Origin: an uncultured Bacteroidales bacterium
Lineage (GTDB): Bacteria > Bacteroidota > Bacteroidia > Bacteroidales > F082
Length of the DNA stretch: 21,053 nucleotides
Direction of reading: 5' to 3'
Assembly: GCA_937902805.1 (NCBI GenBank)
Contig: CALEMB010000017.1
Span: 1-21,053, forward strand
A program made the translations under genes and the position numbers. Shown in pieces: positions 1 to 6,466 of this stretch. Every line of letters starts with the position of its first letter. Position 1 is the first letter of the stretch. Under the pieces are notes generated by a model, which saw nothing but the letters and a program-made list of their open reading frames with translations, did no database searches and had not been told where the DNA came from.

Positions 1-51
1 TACGATCTCGGTCTCGGCATTCCTGCTGAACCGCTCTTCCGATCTCGATCT
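1..51. other. Illumina paired-end adapter at contig start (artefact)
   Basis: Bases 9-45 match the Illumina paired-end 2.0 adapter/primer, ending in GCTCTTCCGATCT at 33-45, as I remember that oligonucleotide. Bases 46-51 (CGATCT) are an extra piece also present next to the adapter at the other end. Bases 9-51 are an exact reverse complement of 21007-21049. This is untrimmed library sequence, so any translation across it is false. Confidence 0.97.
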
Positions 52-451
52 CGCCGAAGAATTCAAACTTCTTCGAATAGTTGTAGGTGAGGTCAAAGAA
101 AAGCTTTGTATCTTTGATTAGGTACGGCATGTCGGAATAGAAGCGGAATACGCCCGAGCCTTTGGTGTAGCGCGACACCTCCACGTTGAACTTGTAGAAA
201 TAACGTGGATAACGCGAGCCGTCGCCGAAGTTGAAGATGTCGACGCAGGCACCGTATTGGAAGCCTAGGTCGCTATCAAAACCCAGCACAGGCAAGGGAC
301 CAACATTCCATCCTGTCTTGATGATTTCGCCTTTCTCGTTATAGACTTTCTCTTTCTTGGCCTTTTTCTCCTTTTTTGGTTTCTGCTCGTCTTGTGCGAA
401 GCTGCCCACTGCCAACAGTAGGGCAAGCATTAATAGTAAGGTTTTCTTCAT
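46..451 (-). CDS. Outer-membrane beta-barrel (BamA/D15 surface-antigen-like) protein, 3' part missing
   Basis: Leftward gene starting at ATG 451 and cut off by the adapter, so only about 133 residues are real. It begins with a signal peptide (MKKTLLLMLALLLAVGSFAQ), then a lysine/glutamate-rich stretch, then GWNVGPLPVLGFDSDLGFQYG and a run of aromatic, alternating residues (YPRYFYKFNVEVSRYTKGSG) typical of the first barrel strands of Bacteroidota Omp85/D15-like surface antigens. The product is expected in the outer membrane. The promoter is at 475-506. The family call rests on remembered similarity of this N-terminal region; the diagnostic C-terminal barrel is not in the window. Another barrel family is possible. 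Confidence 0.6.
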
Positions 452-474
452 AATGTAATCTGATTAAGATACGG

Positions 475-506
475 CAAAAATATGGATTTTAATAAAACCC
501 ACCAAA
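475..506 (-). promoter_or_regulatory. Promoter of the barrel gene
   Basis: On the minus strand TTTG (506-503), 20 bases, then TATTTTTG (482-475): a full Bacteroidota -33/-7 pair. It lies about 24 bases before the ATG at 451 and overlaps the mntP promoter region. Confidence 0.7.
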
Positions 507-514
507 AAATGCTG

Positions 515-522
515 TATTTTTG
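515..522 (+). promoter_or_regulatory. -7 element of mntP
   Basis: TATTTTTG fits TAnnTTTG and ends 18 bases before the ATG at 541, leaving a very short leader with no room for a manganese riboswitch. No good TTTG is seen at the expected distance upstream. The element sits in an inverted repeat (AAAAAT at 505-510, ATTTTT at 516-521) that also covers the -33 box of the divergent barrel gene. Confidence 0.6.
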
Positions 523-540
523 CGTCATAATTCGAGCAAA

Positions 541-1107
541 ATGACCATCTTTGAGCTGTTACTGATTGCCATAGGCCTGTCAATGGACGCTTTTTCGGTC
601 TCCATCTGCAAGGGTTTGACCACGAAGAAATTTTCTTGGCGCATGGCTTTGGTTTGTGGTTTGTGGTTCGGTCTTTTCCAAGCCTTGATGCCCATCATCG
701 GTTATTTCTTGGGTGCTCAGTTTCAGGAGATGATTGAAGTTTATGACCATTGGATTGCTTTCGGTTTGCTATTTTTGATAGGTGCCAACATGATTCGTGA
801 GGCCGTCTGGGGCACAGAAGAGGAACAAGATGGTTCCTTGGGCTTCAGGACCATGATTTTGCTGGCCATCGCCACTAGCATTGACGCTTTGGCGGTGGGT
901 GTTTCGTTCGCCTGCATTCAGGTCAAACTATGGTCGTCGGTGCTCATCATCGGCACCATCACCTTTCTTTTCTCTGTTTTGGGTGTAAAGATTGGCAATG
1001 TCTTTGGCTCGAAATATGAGAAGTCGGCAGAAATTACTGGTGGTATTATCTTGATTCTCATAGGATTGAAGATTTTATTGGATCACTTGGGCATTATCAG
1101 TTTTTGA
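541..1107 (+). CDS. mntP: MntP-family manganese efflux pump
   Basis: 188 residues from ATG 541, the same length as typical MntP. The reading frame could extend to TTG 520, but that codon lies in the -7 promoter element. The protein shows the two related halves of the family (formerly DUF204), each with the diagnostic acidic motif: SMDAFSVSICKG near residue 15 and TSIDALAVGVSFA near residue 115, the aspartates lying in membrane segments expected to bind Mn2+. About six hydrophobic segments are visible, with an acidic loop (GTEEEQDGS) between the halves. Known role of the family: export of Mn2+ across the inner membrane. It appears monocistronic, with no Mn riboswitch and no clear terminator before the tRNA promoter. 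Confidence 0.92.
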   Translation: MTIFELLLIAIGLSMDAFSVSICKGLTTKKFSWRMALVCGLWFGLFQALMPIIGYFLGAQFQEMIEVYDHWIAFGLLFLIGANMIREAVWGTEEEQDGSLGFRTMILLAIATSIDALAVGVSFACIQVKLWSSVLIIGTITFLFSVLGVKIGNVFGSKYEKSAEITGGIILILIGLKILLDHLGIISF

Positions 1108-1132
1108 GCGGAGAGAAAAAACTCAACACCAA

Positions 1133-1166
1133 TTTGCACACCATATCAAAAAAATGTGTAATTTTG
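1133..1166 (+). promoter_or_regulatory. Promoter of tRNA-Pro
   Basis: TTTG (1133-1136), 22 bases, TAATTTTG (1159-1166); the mature tRNA starts 15 bases further on. Confidence 0.7.
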
Positions 1167-1181
1167 CAGCGCAAAACGGTT

Positions 1182-1255
1182 CGGGATGTAGCGCAGCCCG
1201 GTAGCGCGCTTCGTTCGGGACGAAGAGGCCGCAAGTTCGAATCTTGTCATCCCGA
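1182..1255 (+). tRNA. tRNA-Pro (anticodon CGG)
   Basis: A complete 74-base cloverleaf. The acceptor stem CGGGATG pairs perfectly with CATCCCG and is followed by discriminator A. The D arm is GCGC/GCGC around AGCCCGGTA, and the anticodon stem CTTCG/CGAAG encloses the loop TTCGGGA with anticodon CGG at 1216-1218. The variable loop is short, and the T arm GCAAG/CTTGT contains one G-T pair and loop TTCGAAT. No CCA is encoded. Its own promoter lies upstream and a strong terminator follows, so it is transcribed alone. Confidence 0.96.
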
Positions 1256-1262
1256 CTTTGTC

Positions 1263-1293
1263 AAGTCAGTCTGAATCACAGGCTGACTTTTTT
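1263..1293 (+). terminator. Intrinsic terminator after tRNA-Pro
   Basis: An 11-pair stem (1263-1273 with 1279-1289, one G-T pair) around loop AATCA, followed by a T run to 1293. It lies 7 bases after the tRNA. Confidence 0.88.
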
Positions 1294-1306
1294 CATAATG
1301 CGGTGT

Positions 1307-1349
1307 TTCGACAAGCTCAACGACCGCTGAGGTCCCTGAGCCTGTCGAA
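1307..1349. repeat. TTCGACAGGCTCA-type inverted repeat, copy A
   Basis: The left arm TTCGACAAGCTCA (1307-1319) and right arm TGAGCCTGTCGAA (1337-1349) pair over 12 of 13 positions around a 17-base loop. The copy is intergenic, between the tRNA terminator and the U32 gene, and so lies in that gene's leader. Two relatives are at 2959-3008 and 6408-6466. Confidence 0.9.
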
Positions 1350-1372
1350 GGGCCGCGCTTTAATAGGAAACC

Positions 1373-2611
1373 ATGAAAAAGCAAATCGAAATCATGGCCC
1401 CCGTGGGCTCCTACGAAGCCCTGTCAGCCGCCATACAGGCTGGTGCTGGAAGTGTCTATTTCGGCATCGGCAAACTCAATATGCGCTCCCGCTCGGCGAA
1501 AAATTTCACCCTCGATGACCTACGCCAGCTGGCCGAGACCTGTAACGAAAACGGCGTCAAGAGCTATGTCACCGTCAACACGGTGATTTACGATGAGGAG
1601 ATGGAAGAAATGCATCAGCTATTGGATGCTATCAAGGCTAACGGCATCTCGGCCATCATTGCCTCTGACCAAAGCGTGATCCAATATGCCAGACAAATAG
1701 GCATTGAGGTGCACATGTCCACCCAATGCAACATCACCAACCTTGAGGCGGTGAAATATTACTCCCAATTCGCCGATGTGATGGTAACAGCTCGTGAGCT
1801 CAACATCGACCAAGTGAAGCATATCACCGATGAGATTGAGCGTCAACAAATTCATGGCCCTCATGGCAACTTGGTGCGCATTGAGGTGTTTTGCCACGGT
1901 GCTTTGTGCATGGCCATCTCGGGCAAATGCAATCTGAGTCAGGACATTTACAACTCATCTTCCAACCGAGGGGCTTGCATGCAGCTTTGCCGTCGCGGTT
2001 ATGATGTGCGCGAACGTGAAGAGGGTTATGAGCTGGCCCTTGACAACGAATACATCATGTCGCCCAAGGACCTCTGCACCTTGCCTTTCTTGGATAGAGT
2101 GTTGGATGCTGGTGTTGAGGTGTTGAAAATCGAAGGCCGTGGCCGTTCGCCGGAATATACCAAGTTGACGGTGGCAGTATATAGCGAGGCGGTGAAAGCC
2201 ATCCAGGAAGGCACCTTCACGCAGGACAAGATTGATGCATGGATGGAACGACTGAAGAGCGTCTACAACCGTGGTTTCTGGGATGGGTATTATCTGGGCC
2301 GCAGAACTTTCGAGTGGTCGAAGCAATATGGTTCGCATGCCACGCAAAGCAAGGAATATGTTGGATTGATTACCAATTATTTCAGCAAATTGGGTGTGGC
2401 CGAAATCCGCATGGACAGTCATGACCTCAAGCTCGGAGAACAAATCATGATTATAGGCCCAACGACGGGCGTTTACGAAGACACACTTACCGAAATCCGC
2501 GTGGATTTGGGCTCGGTGGAGCAGACCGTGAAGGGTGAGTATTGCTCCATCCCCGTGAAGTCGCTGGTAAGACGCGGCGACAAGGTTTATAAAGTGGTTA
2601 CCAATGAATAA
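1373..2611 (+). CDS. Peptidase U32-family protein (TrhP/RlhA-like RNA hydroxylation factor)
   Basis: 412 residues. The U32 signature is intact at residues 171-189 (E171, F173, G176, C179, G184, C186, S189). Further cysteines C174, C202 and C206 lie in the same region, where the characterised E. coli members bind an iron-sulfur cluster. The N-terminal part is TIM-barrel-like (IMAPVGSYEALSAAIQAGAGSVYFG). Despite the peptidase name, characterised relatives act with prephenate in hydroxylating tRNA wobble uridine (TrhP) or 23S rRNA (RlhA); which substrate applies here cannot be told from sequence alone. Its end overlaps the next gene by 8 bases, suggesting a two-gene operon. The nearby tRNA-Pro has C34, so it is not an obvious TrhP target. 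Confidence 0.88.
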   Translation: MKKQIEIMAPVGSYEALSAAIQAGAGSVYFGIGKLNMRSRSAKNFTLDDLRQLAETCNENGVKSYVTVNTVIYDEEMEEMHQLLDAIKANGISAIIASDQSVIQYARQIGIEVHMSTQCNITNLEAVKYYSQFADVMVTARELNIDQVKHITDEIERQQIHGPHGNLVRIEVFCHGALCMAISGKCNLSQDIYNSSSNRGACMQLCRRGYDVREREEGYELALDNEYIMSPKDLCTLPFLDRVLDAGVEVLKIEGRGRSPEYTKLTVAVYSEAVKAIQEGTFTQDKIDAWMERLKSVYNRGFWDGYYLGRRTFEWSKQYGSHATQSKEYVGLITNYFSKLGVAEIRMDSHDLKLGEQIMIIGPTTGVYEDTLTEIRVDLGSVEQTVKGEYCSIPVKSLVRRGDKVYKVVTNE

Positions 2612-3548
2612 AGTCATGCAAAACTTCAATCTCCATACCCACAGCATCTATTCCGACGGCAAATCCCAGCCCCGCGAAATCGTTGAAGAGGCCATCCGAC
2701 AAGGGTTGACCACAATCGGCTTTTCCGAGCATAGCCCATTGCCGTTCGACAACAATTTCTCGGTAAAGTCGGCTGATATGCCACGATATGTGGCTGAAAT
2801 CGCGCAGCTGAAAGAGGAATTTAAGGACAGAATTGACATCTATTGCGCTTTGGAGGCGGATTACCTTACAGGTGTTTCCGAGCCTTTCGCCGTGACCAAA
2901 GCGAAATACAATCTTGATTATCTGATAGGTGGCGTTCATTTGGTTGTCAATCCGGCCCTTCGACAGGCTCAGGAACCTGCAAAAACCAAGGCCGTTGAGC
3001 CTGTCGAAATCGAAGATTCAACGGAGTTAAACCCGACCATATCGGCCGAAGAAATCTGGTTCATCGACGGCCCGAAATGGGAAGTTTATGACGAAGGCCT
3101 GCAAAAGCTCTTCGATGGCGACATCCGCCGCGCCGTGCGCCGATTCTACGAACAATCAAACGAAATGATTGAAAACGAGCCGTTCGACATCATCGCCCAT
3201 TTCGACAAAATCAAGATGCACAACCGAGACAGGTATTTCCACGAAGATGAGCCTTGGTACCGCAAACTGGCCTTGGAGACCCTCGACCTCATTCGTGAAA
3301 AAGGTCTGATTATGGAAATCAACACGCGCGGCATCTACAAGAAACGCTACAACGGCTTTTATCCCTCCCCTTGGCTGATGAAAGAGGCCTGCAAAATGGG
3401 AGTTCCCGTTATCATCTCCGCTGACGCGCACCATTTTAGCGAAATCTCCTTAGAGTTTGAAGCCGCCGAGGAAGCATTGAAGAAAGCAGGCTACCGCAGC
3501 GTAGTCAATTTTAAGGATGGGCGTTGGATTGATGTGTCGTTTTTTTAA
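2604..3548 (+). CDS. PHP-domain phosphoesterase, HisJ-type histidinol-phosphatase
   Basis: 314 residues. The first PHP metal motif is HTH at residues 11-13 followed by SDGK; later motifs are FSEHSPLP, the acidic ALEADY, GGVHLV, IAHFDKIK and SADAHH near the end. Together these fit the trinuclear metal site of the PHP superfamily and resemble HisJ, which removes phosphate from L-histidinol phosphate in histidine synthesis. Other PHP phosphoesterases remain possible because no his genes are nearby. ATG 2604 overlaps the U32 stop; ATG 2616 is an alternative. Residues about 118-136 are translated from an interspersed hairpin repeat inserted in frame just after GGVHLVVNP, a place where relatives are variable in length. 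Confidence 0.78.
   Translation: MNKVMQNFNLHTHSIYSDGKSQPREIVEEAIRQGLTTIGFSEHSPLPFDNNFSVKSADMPRYVAEIAQLKEEFKDRIDIYCALEADYLTGVSEPFAVTKAKYNLDYLIGGVHLVVNPALRQAQEPAKTKAVEPVEIEDSTELNPTISAEEIWFIDGPKWEVYDEGLQKLFDGDIRRAVRRFYEQSNEMIENEPFDIIAHFDKIKMHNRDRYFHEDEPWYRKLALETLDLIREKGLIMEINTRGIYKKRYNGFYPSPWLMKEACKMGVPVIISADAHHFSEISLEFEAAEEALKKAGYRSVVNFKDGRWIDVSFF
2959..3008. repeat. TTCGACAGGCTCA-type inverted repeat, copy B, inside coding sequence
   Basis: Arms TTCGACAGGCTCA (2959-2971) and TGAGCCTGTCGAA (2996-3008) are perfect reverse complements (13/13) around 24 bases. The copy lies wholly inside the PHP gene, keeps the frame, and encodes roughly RQAQEPAKTKAVEPVE. Confidence 0.92.
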
Positions 3549-3586
3549 AAATTGAAGTGAAAACGACCTGCATTTAGGATTTTTGC

Positions 3587-3594
3587 TAATTTTG
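3587..3594 (+). promoter_or_regulatory. -7 element before the HicB-like gene
   Basis: TAATTTTG followed by CAG, 25 bases before ATG 3620. No convincing -33 box at the right distance. Confidence 0.5.
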
Positions 3595-3619
3595 CAGATG
3601 GAAACAATAAGGCATTATT

Positions 3620-3778
3620 ATGAATAGGACATACAAAATCAACTTAAGGAAGGAAGAGGAAGGTGGATATACGGTGTTTGTGCCTTCCTTGCCAGGTTGC
3701 ATCACTTATGGGGAAACCGTCGATGAAGCCATTGACATGGCCAAGGAAGCCATTGAGCTTTATATTGAGGAATTTTGA
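3620..3778 (+). CDS. Short orphan HicB-family antitoxin-like protein
   Basis: 52 residues beginning MNRTYKINLRKEEEGGYTVF. The sequence matches the partial RNase-H-like HicB fold: a basic strand, then GGYTVFVPSLPGCITYGETVDEAIDMAKEAIELY, with the hallmark P-x-LPGC and G-x-T-x-x-EA pattern. HicB normally binds and blocks the mRNA interferase HicA. No HicA-like frame is visible before it (only 71 bases to the PHP gene) or after it. It stops right after the first long helix, so it is shorter than usual HicB proteins and lacks any C-terminal DNA-binding domain. It could be a remnant or a stand-alone small protein. Confidence 0.75.
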   Translation: MNRTYKINLRKEEEGGYTVFVPSLPGCITYGETVDEAIDMAKEAIELYIEEF

Positions 3779-3935
3779 AATAGGCAGATATTGAATAATA
3801 CATGTAAAACTAAAACCAAATCTGACAAAAGTAAGAATAACACTCTAACATAATTAATCCCTTGAGCTTTACGCTCTTGTTCTCTCAACTGAAAACTGGA
3901 CACTTTCATGATAGTGAGAATAAGTGCAATTAAGT

Positions 3936-3958
3936 TCACGCTACGGCGTGAGTTTTTT
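3936..3958 (+). terminator. Probable intrinsic terminator
   Basis: TCACGC (3936-3941), loop TACG, GCGTGA (3946-3951), then G and a T run to 3958. It lies about 158 bases after the HicB-like gene. Confidence 0.65.
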
Positions 3959-4012
3959 GTATTTATCTACTATTATCGGTAGTCCAGAATAAACCGCAGT
4001 TGAAGGTAATGC

Positions 4013-4031
4013 AAAAAGCTTCACGCTTTTT
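4013..4031. terminator. Small bidirectional hairpin
   Basis: AAAAAGC (4013-4019), loop TTCAC, GCTTTTT (4025-4031): a symmetric A/T-flanked hairpin with few G-C pairs, so a weak terminator at best. Confidence 0.4.
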
Positions 4032-4139
4032 CCATAGTATCAAGAGGGTGGTTCAACAAAGGAATACATAAAGAAGATACCCATATAAGACTATTTGAAA
4101 ATACATATTTTATCAATCTAATCATTTAAATAAACCACC

Positions 4140-5342
4140 ATGAAAAAAACATTGTTATTAGTTGTTTCCATCTGTTGCATGATGTCGGCAAAGGCGCAAA
4201 ATGCCAACAATTTCATTCAAAAATTAGACAGCGTGTGCTATGGCTCTGCCGTTGAGCGATTGCAATACGATGACAGGTTCAATTGTACCCAAATCAAGTA
4301 CGTATATGATGATTATGGGCAAGAAGAAGTGTATTCGACCCACAATTTCGCTTACGATAATGAAAATCGTGTCGTTAGGGATGAATATATAGAAATGACA
4401 GGTGTTTACAACCTCTATGAAAACACTTACAACGAGCAAGGTTTGGTCGCTCAGCGGATTCGCACCATGAAAAATTATGACGAACTCATGGGGGTCTATA
4501 AATACACCTACGAGTACGATGCAGAAGGTAACTTATTGATGAACAAAGGCTTTGGTATGAACGAAGCCAATGAATGGATTGAGAGTTACAGGAATGAGTA
4601 TCATTACGAGGATGGTTTGTTAATCTCCACGAAACACTATAGGACGGGCAATCCAATGCCAGACCAGGTTACAAATTATTCTTATAATGAGCAGAGGCTA
4701 TGTGTTGAAACGACCACAAGCCAAGGGTCAGATGTGGTCGCCAAAACTATTTATACATACGATGAATTGGGCCGTAAAACCTCAGAAACCAAGATGAGTG
4801 AATTTGATGGCGAGTTGGAGTTCACCGAAAAAATGACAAATGAATATGATGCGGAGGGTAATTGTTCAATTTACTCTTATTATCACTATATTCCATCTAA
4901 CGGTACGTGGTTGTTTTCTTTTTCTTTTGAATACGTTTACGACTTTACCGTTCCTATTAAAGACATTGCCGGAATTTTCACTTATCGGGACAACTCCGTT
5001 TTGCCTAGTTTTTCTGAGCCCAATTTCAAGATTTTAAACTACCAAAAGACTGATTCTGATGGACATACATACATTATAACATTCCATTATTCGGAAGTCA
5101 CTGGTGTTGGAGAAAACCTTGGAAACAGTGTGCTTGTTTGGCCCAATCCTGCCCATGAGTTGTTACATTTCGATGCAGAAGACCTGCAACAAGTGGAATT
5201 CTACACGATGGATGGCAAACCTGTCATGACTACAAAAGGCTCTAATGCTATATCTTTAAATACCTTGGCCCAAGGATGTTACCTGCTGAAAGTCACCCAT
5301 TCCGATGGCAGGGTATCTTTTCAGAAGTTCGTGAAGAAATAA
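4140..5342 (+). CDS. Secreted YD-repeat-like protein with type IX secretion sorting domain
   Basis: 400 residues. Signal peptide at residues 1-19 (MKKTLLLVVSICCMMSAKA, cleavage before Q). The body holds repeated tyrosine-rich units such as YVYDDYGQEE, FAYDNENRVVRDEY, YEYDAEGNLLM, YTYDELGRKTSE and YDAEGNCSIY, which follow the YD/RHS-type pattern Y-x-Y-D-x-x-G-N/R. The last about 80 residues form a type A T9SS C-terminal domain: VWPNPAHELLHFD, VEFYTMDGKPV, LNTLAQGCYLLKVTHSDGRVSFQKFVKK. T9SS carries such proteins across the outer membrane and usually anchors or releases them after removing this domain. The function of the repeat body is unknown; no catalytic domain or large RHS core is present. 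A strong terminator follows at once. Confidence 0.85.
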   Translation: MKKTLLLVVSICCMMSAKAQNANNFIQKLDSVCYGSAVERLQYDDRFNCTQIKYVYDDYGQEEVYSTHNFAYDNENRVVRDEYIEMTGVYNLYENTYNEQGLVAQRIRTMKNYDELMGVYKYTYEYDAEGNLLMNKGFGMNEANEWIESYRNEYHYEDGLLISTKHYRTGNPMPDQVTNYSYNEQRLCVETTTSQGSDVVAKTIYTYDELGRKTSETKMSEFDGELEFTEKMTNEYDAEGNCSIYSYYHYIPSNGTWLFSFSFEYVYDFTVPIKDIAGIFTYRDNSVLPSFSEPNFKILNYQKTDSDGHTYIITFHYSEVTGVGENLGNSVLVWPNPAHELLHFDAEDLQQVEFYTMDGKPVMTTKGSNAISLNTLAQGCYLLKVTHSDGRVSFQKFVKK

Positions 5343-5352
5343 ATCTTCTTTT

Positions 5353-5401
5353 AAAACAACAAAAGCCGCCTCACTTGTGTGAAAGCGGCTTTTGTTGTTT
5401 T
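5353..5401. terminator. Bidirectional terminator between the T9SS protein and purC
   Basis: A 17-base arm AAAACAACAAAAGCCGC (5353-5369) pairs perfectly with 5385-5401, with an inner TCAC/GTGA extension. A/T flanks on both sides let it end both the rightward T9SS-protein gene and leftward purC. Confidence 0.92.
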
Positions 5402-5414
5402 GAGAGGCTAATGT

Positions 5415-6359
5415 TTATAGCTTCAAGTAATTCAACACATTAGTTTCAATTCGTTTGACCAAATCCTCCGAATCGGGAGCTTTCTCAAACTTGTGCCCCG
5501 TGACCTTCTCGTAAAGTTCAATGTAACGCTCCGAGACGCTGTTGACATATTCGGGTGTCATTTCGGGTACTTGTTGTCCTTCTTTGCCTTGGAAGCCGTT
5601 GGCCATCAGCCACTCGCGGACGAATTCCTTGGAGAGTTGCACCTGTGGCTCACCCTTGGCAAAACGCTCTTCGTATTGGTCGGCAATGAAATAACGCGAT
5701 GAGTCGGGAGTGTGAATCTCGTCCATCAGCACGATTTGGTCGCCAATTTTGCCGAACTCGTACTTGGTATCGACGAGGATCAAGCCCTGTTTGGCAGCGA
5801 TTTCGGTGCCGCGCTGGAAGAGCTTGCGGGTGATGTCCTCAATCTGGACGTAGTCTTTCTCGCTGATGAGACCCCTGCTGATGATTTCCTCACGGGAGAT
5901 GTCCTCATCGTGTCCTTCTTCAGCTTTGGTGGTGGGTGTGATGATGGGCTCAGCGAAACGTTGGTGCTCCTTCATGCCATCAGGAATCTGTACGCCGCAG
6001 ATGGTGTGCTGTCCGCTCTTGTAGGTGCGCCATGAACTTCCGGTGAGGTAGCCACGAATAATCATCTCGATAGGGAAGGGTTTGCAGAGGCGGCCCACGG
6101 TGACCATCGGGTCGGGGGTGGCGAGTTTCCAGTTGGGGACGATGTCGGCGGTGGCGTCGAGGAACATGGCGGCAATCTGGTTGAGCACCTGTCCCTTATA
6201 CGGAATGCCCTTAGGCAGGATGACGTCGAAAGCCGAGATGCGGTCAGTGGCGACCATCACCATGTATTCGTCATTGATGAAATAACAATCGCGGACCTTG
6301 CCGTGATAGACCTTGGTCTGGCCAGGGAAATTGTAATCTGTTCTGGTTAAAGCGTTCAT
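5415..6359 (-). CDS. purC: SAICAR synthase (phosphoribosylaminoimidazolesuccinocarboxamide synthase)
   Basis: 314 residues. PurC joins aspartate to CAIR using ATP in purine synthesis (EC 6.3.2.6). The sequence shows the nucleotide-binding start (GQTKVYHGKVRDCY), DRISAFDVILPKGIPYKGQVLNQ, the MIIRGYLTGSSWRTY segment, and both family signatures, LVDTKYEFG and LMDEIHTPDSSR. Length fits the Bacteroidota/eukaryote-like longer form. It lies 58 bases downstream of phoH, probably in one leftward transcript. Its leader (6360-6417) carries an AT-rich low-complexity stretch and part of repeat copy C. The shared terminator at 5353-5401 closes it. Confidence 0.97.
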   Translation of the reverse strand: MNALTRTDYNFPGQTKVYHGKVRDCYFINDEYMVMVATDRISAFDVILPKGIPYKGQVLNQIAAMFLDATADIVPNWKLATPDPMVTVGRLCKPFPIEMIIRGYLTGSSWRTYKSGQHTICGVQIPDGMKEHQRFAEPIITPTTKAEEGHDEDISREEIISRGLISEKDYVQIEDITRKLFQRGTEIAAKQGLILVDTKYEFGKIGDQIVLMDEIHTPDSSRYFIADQYEERFAKGEPQVQLSKEFVREWLMANGFQGKEGQQVPEMTPEYVNSVSERYIELYEKVTGHKFEKAPDSEDLVKRIETNVLNYLKL

Positions 6360-6360
6360 T

Positions 6361-6399
6361 ATTGTTGAATTGTTGATTGTTTAATCGTTTAATTGTTGG
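6361..6399. repeat. Low-complexity ATTGTTGA-type tandem stretch
   Basis: Imperfect short repeats of ATTGTTGA / TTTAATCG / TTTAATTG between purC and phoH. In the purC sense it forms an A/C-rich unstructured leader just before the ATG. Confidence 0.6.
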
Positions 6400-6407
6400 T
6401 CGGGGCC

Positions 6408-6466
6408 TTCGACAGGCTCAGGCACCCTCTGTTTCTGTGAGGTTTACGGTCCCTGAGCTTGTCGAA
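6408..6466. repeat. TTCGACAGGCTCA-type inverted repeat, copy C, overlapping the 3' end of phoH
   Basis: Left arm TTCGACAGGCTCA (6408-6420) and right arm TGAGCTTGTCGAA (6454-6466) pair at 12 of 13 positions around 33 bases. The copy supplies the last 17 codons or so and the stop codon of phoH. Confidence 0.92.

Larger units (their letters stand above)
3779..4139. other. 361-base non-coding stretch with hairpins
   Basis: AT-rich and without a supported gene. It holds three small hairpins: GAGC/GCTC around TTTAC near 3863-3877, the terminator-like one at 3936-3958, and AAAAAGC/GCTTTTT at 4013-4031. Nothing resembling a HicA partner or a transposon remnant was recognised. Confidence 0.7.

Noticed and set aside
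453..540. Manganese (yybP-ykoY) riboswitch before mntP
   Set aside because: The predicted leader is only about a dozen bases and no conserved riboswitch core is visible.
1182..1255. Functional link of tRNA-Pro with the adjacent U32/TrhP-like gene
   Set aside because: TrhP-type enzymes act on U34; this tRNA has C34, and a strong terminator separates the two genes.
1258..1518. Rightward 86-residue frame containing RQAQRPLRSLSLSKG
   Set aside because: It is translation of the tRNA terminator and repeat copy A, then overlaps the U32 gene in another frame. Such peptides are typical false calls from this repeat.
1955..2647. Leftward 230-residue frame
   Set aside because: It lies antisense to the U32 gene with its signature intact; no recognisable protein features.
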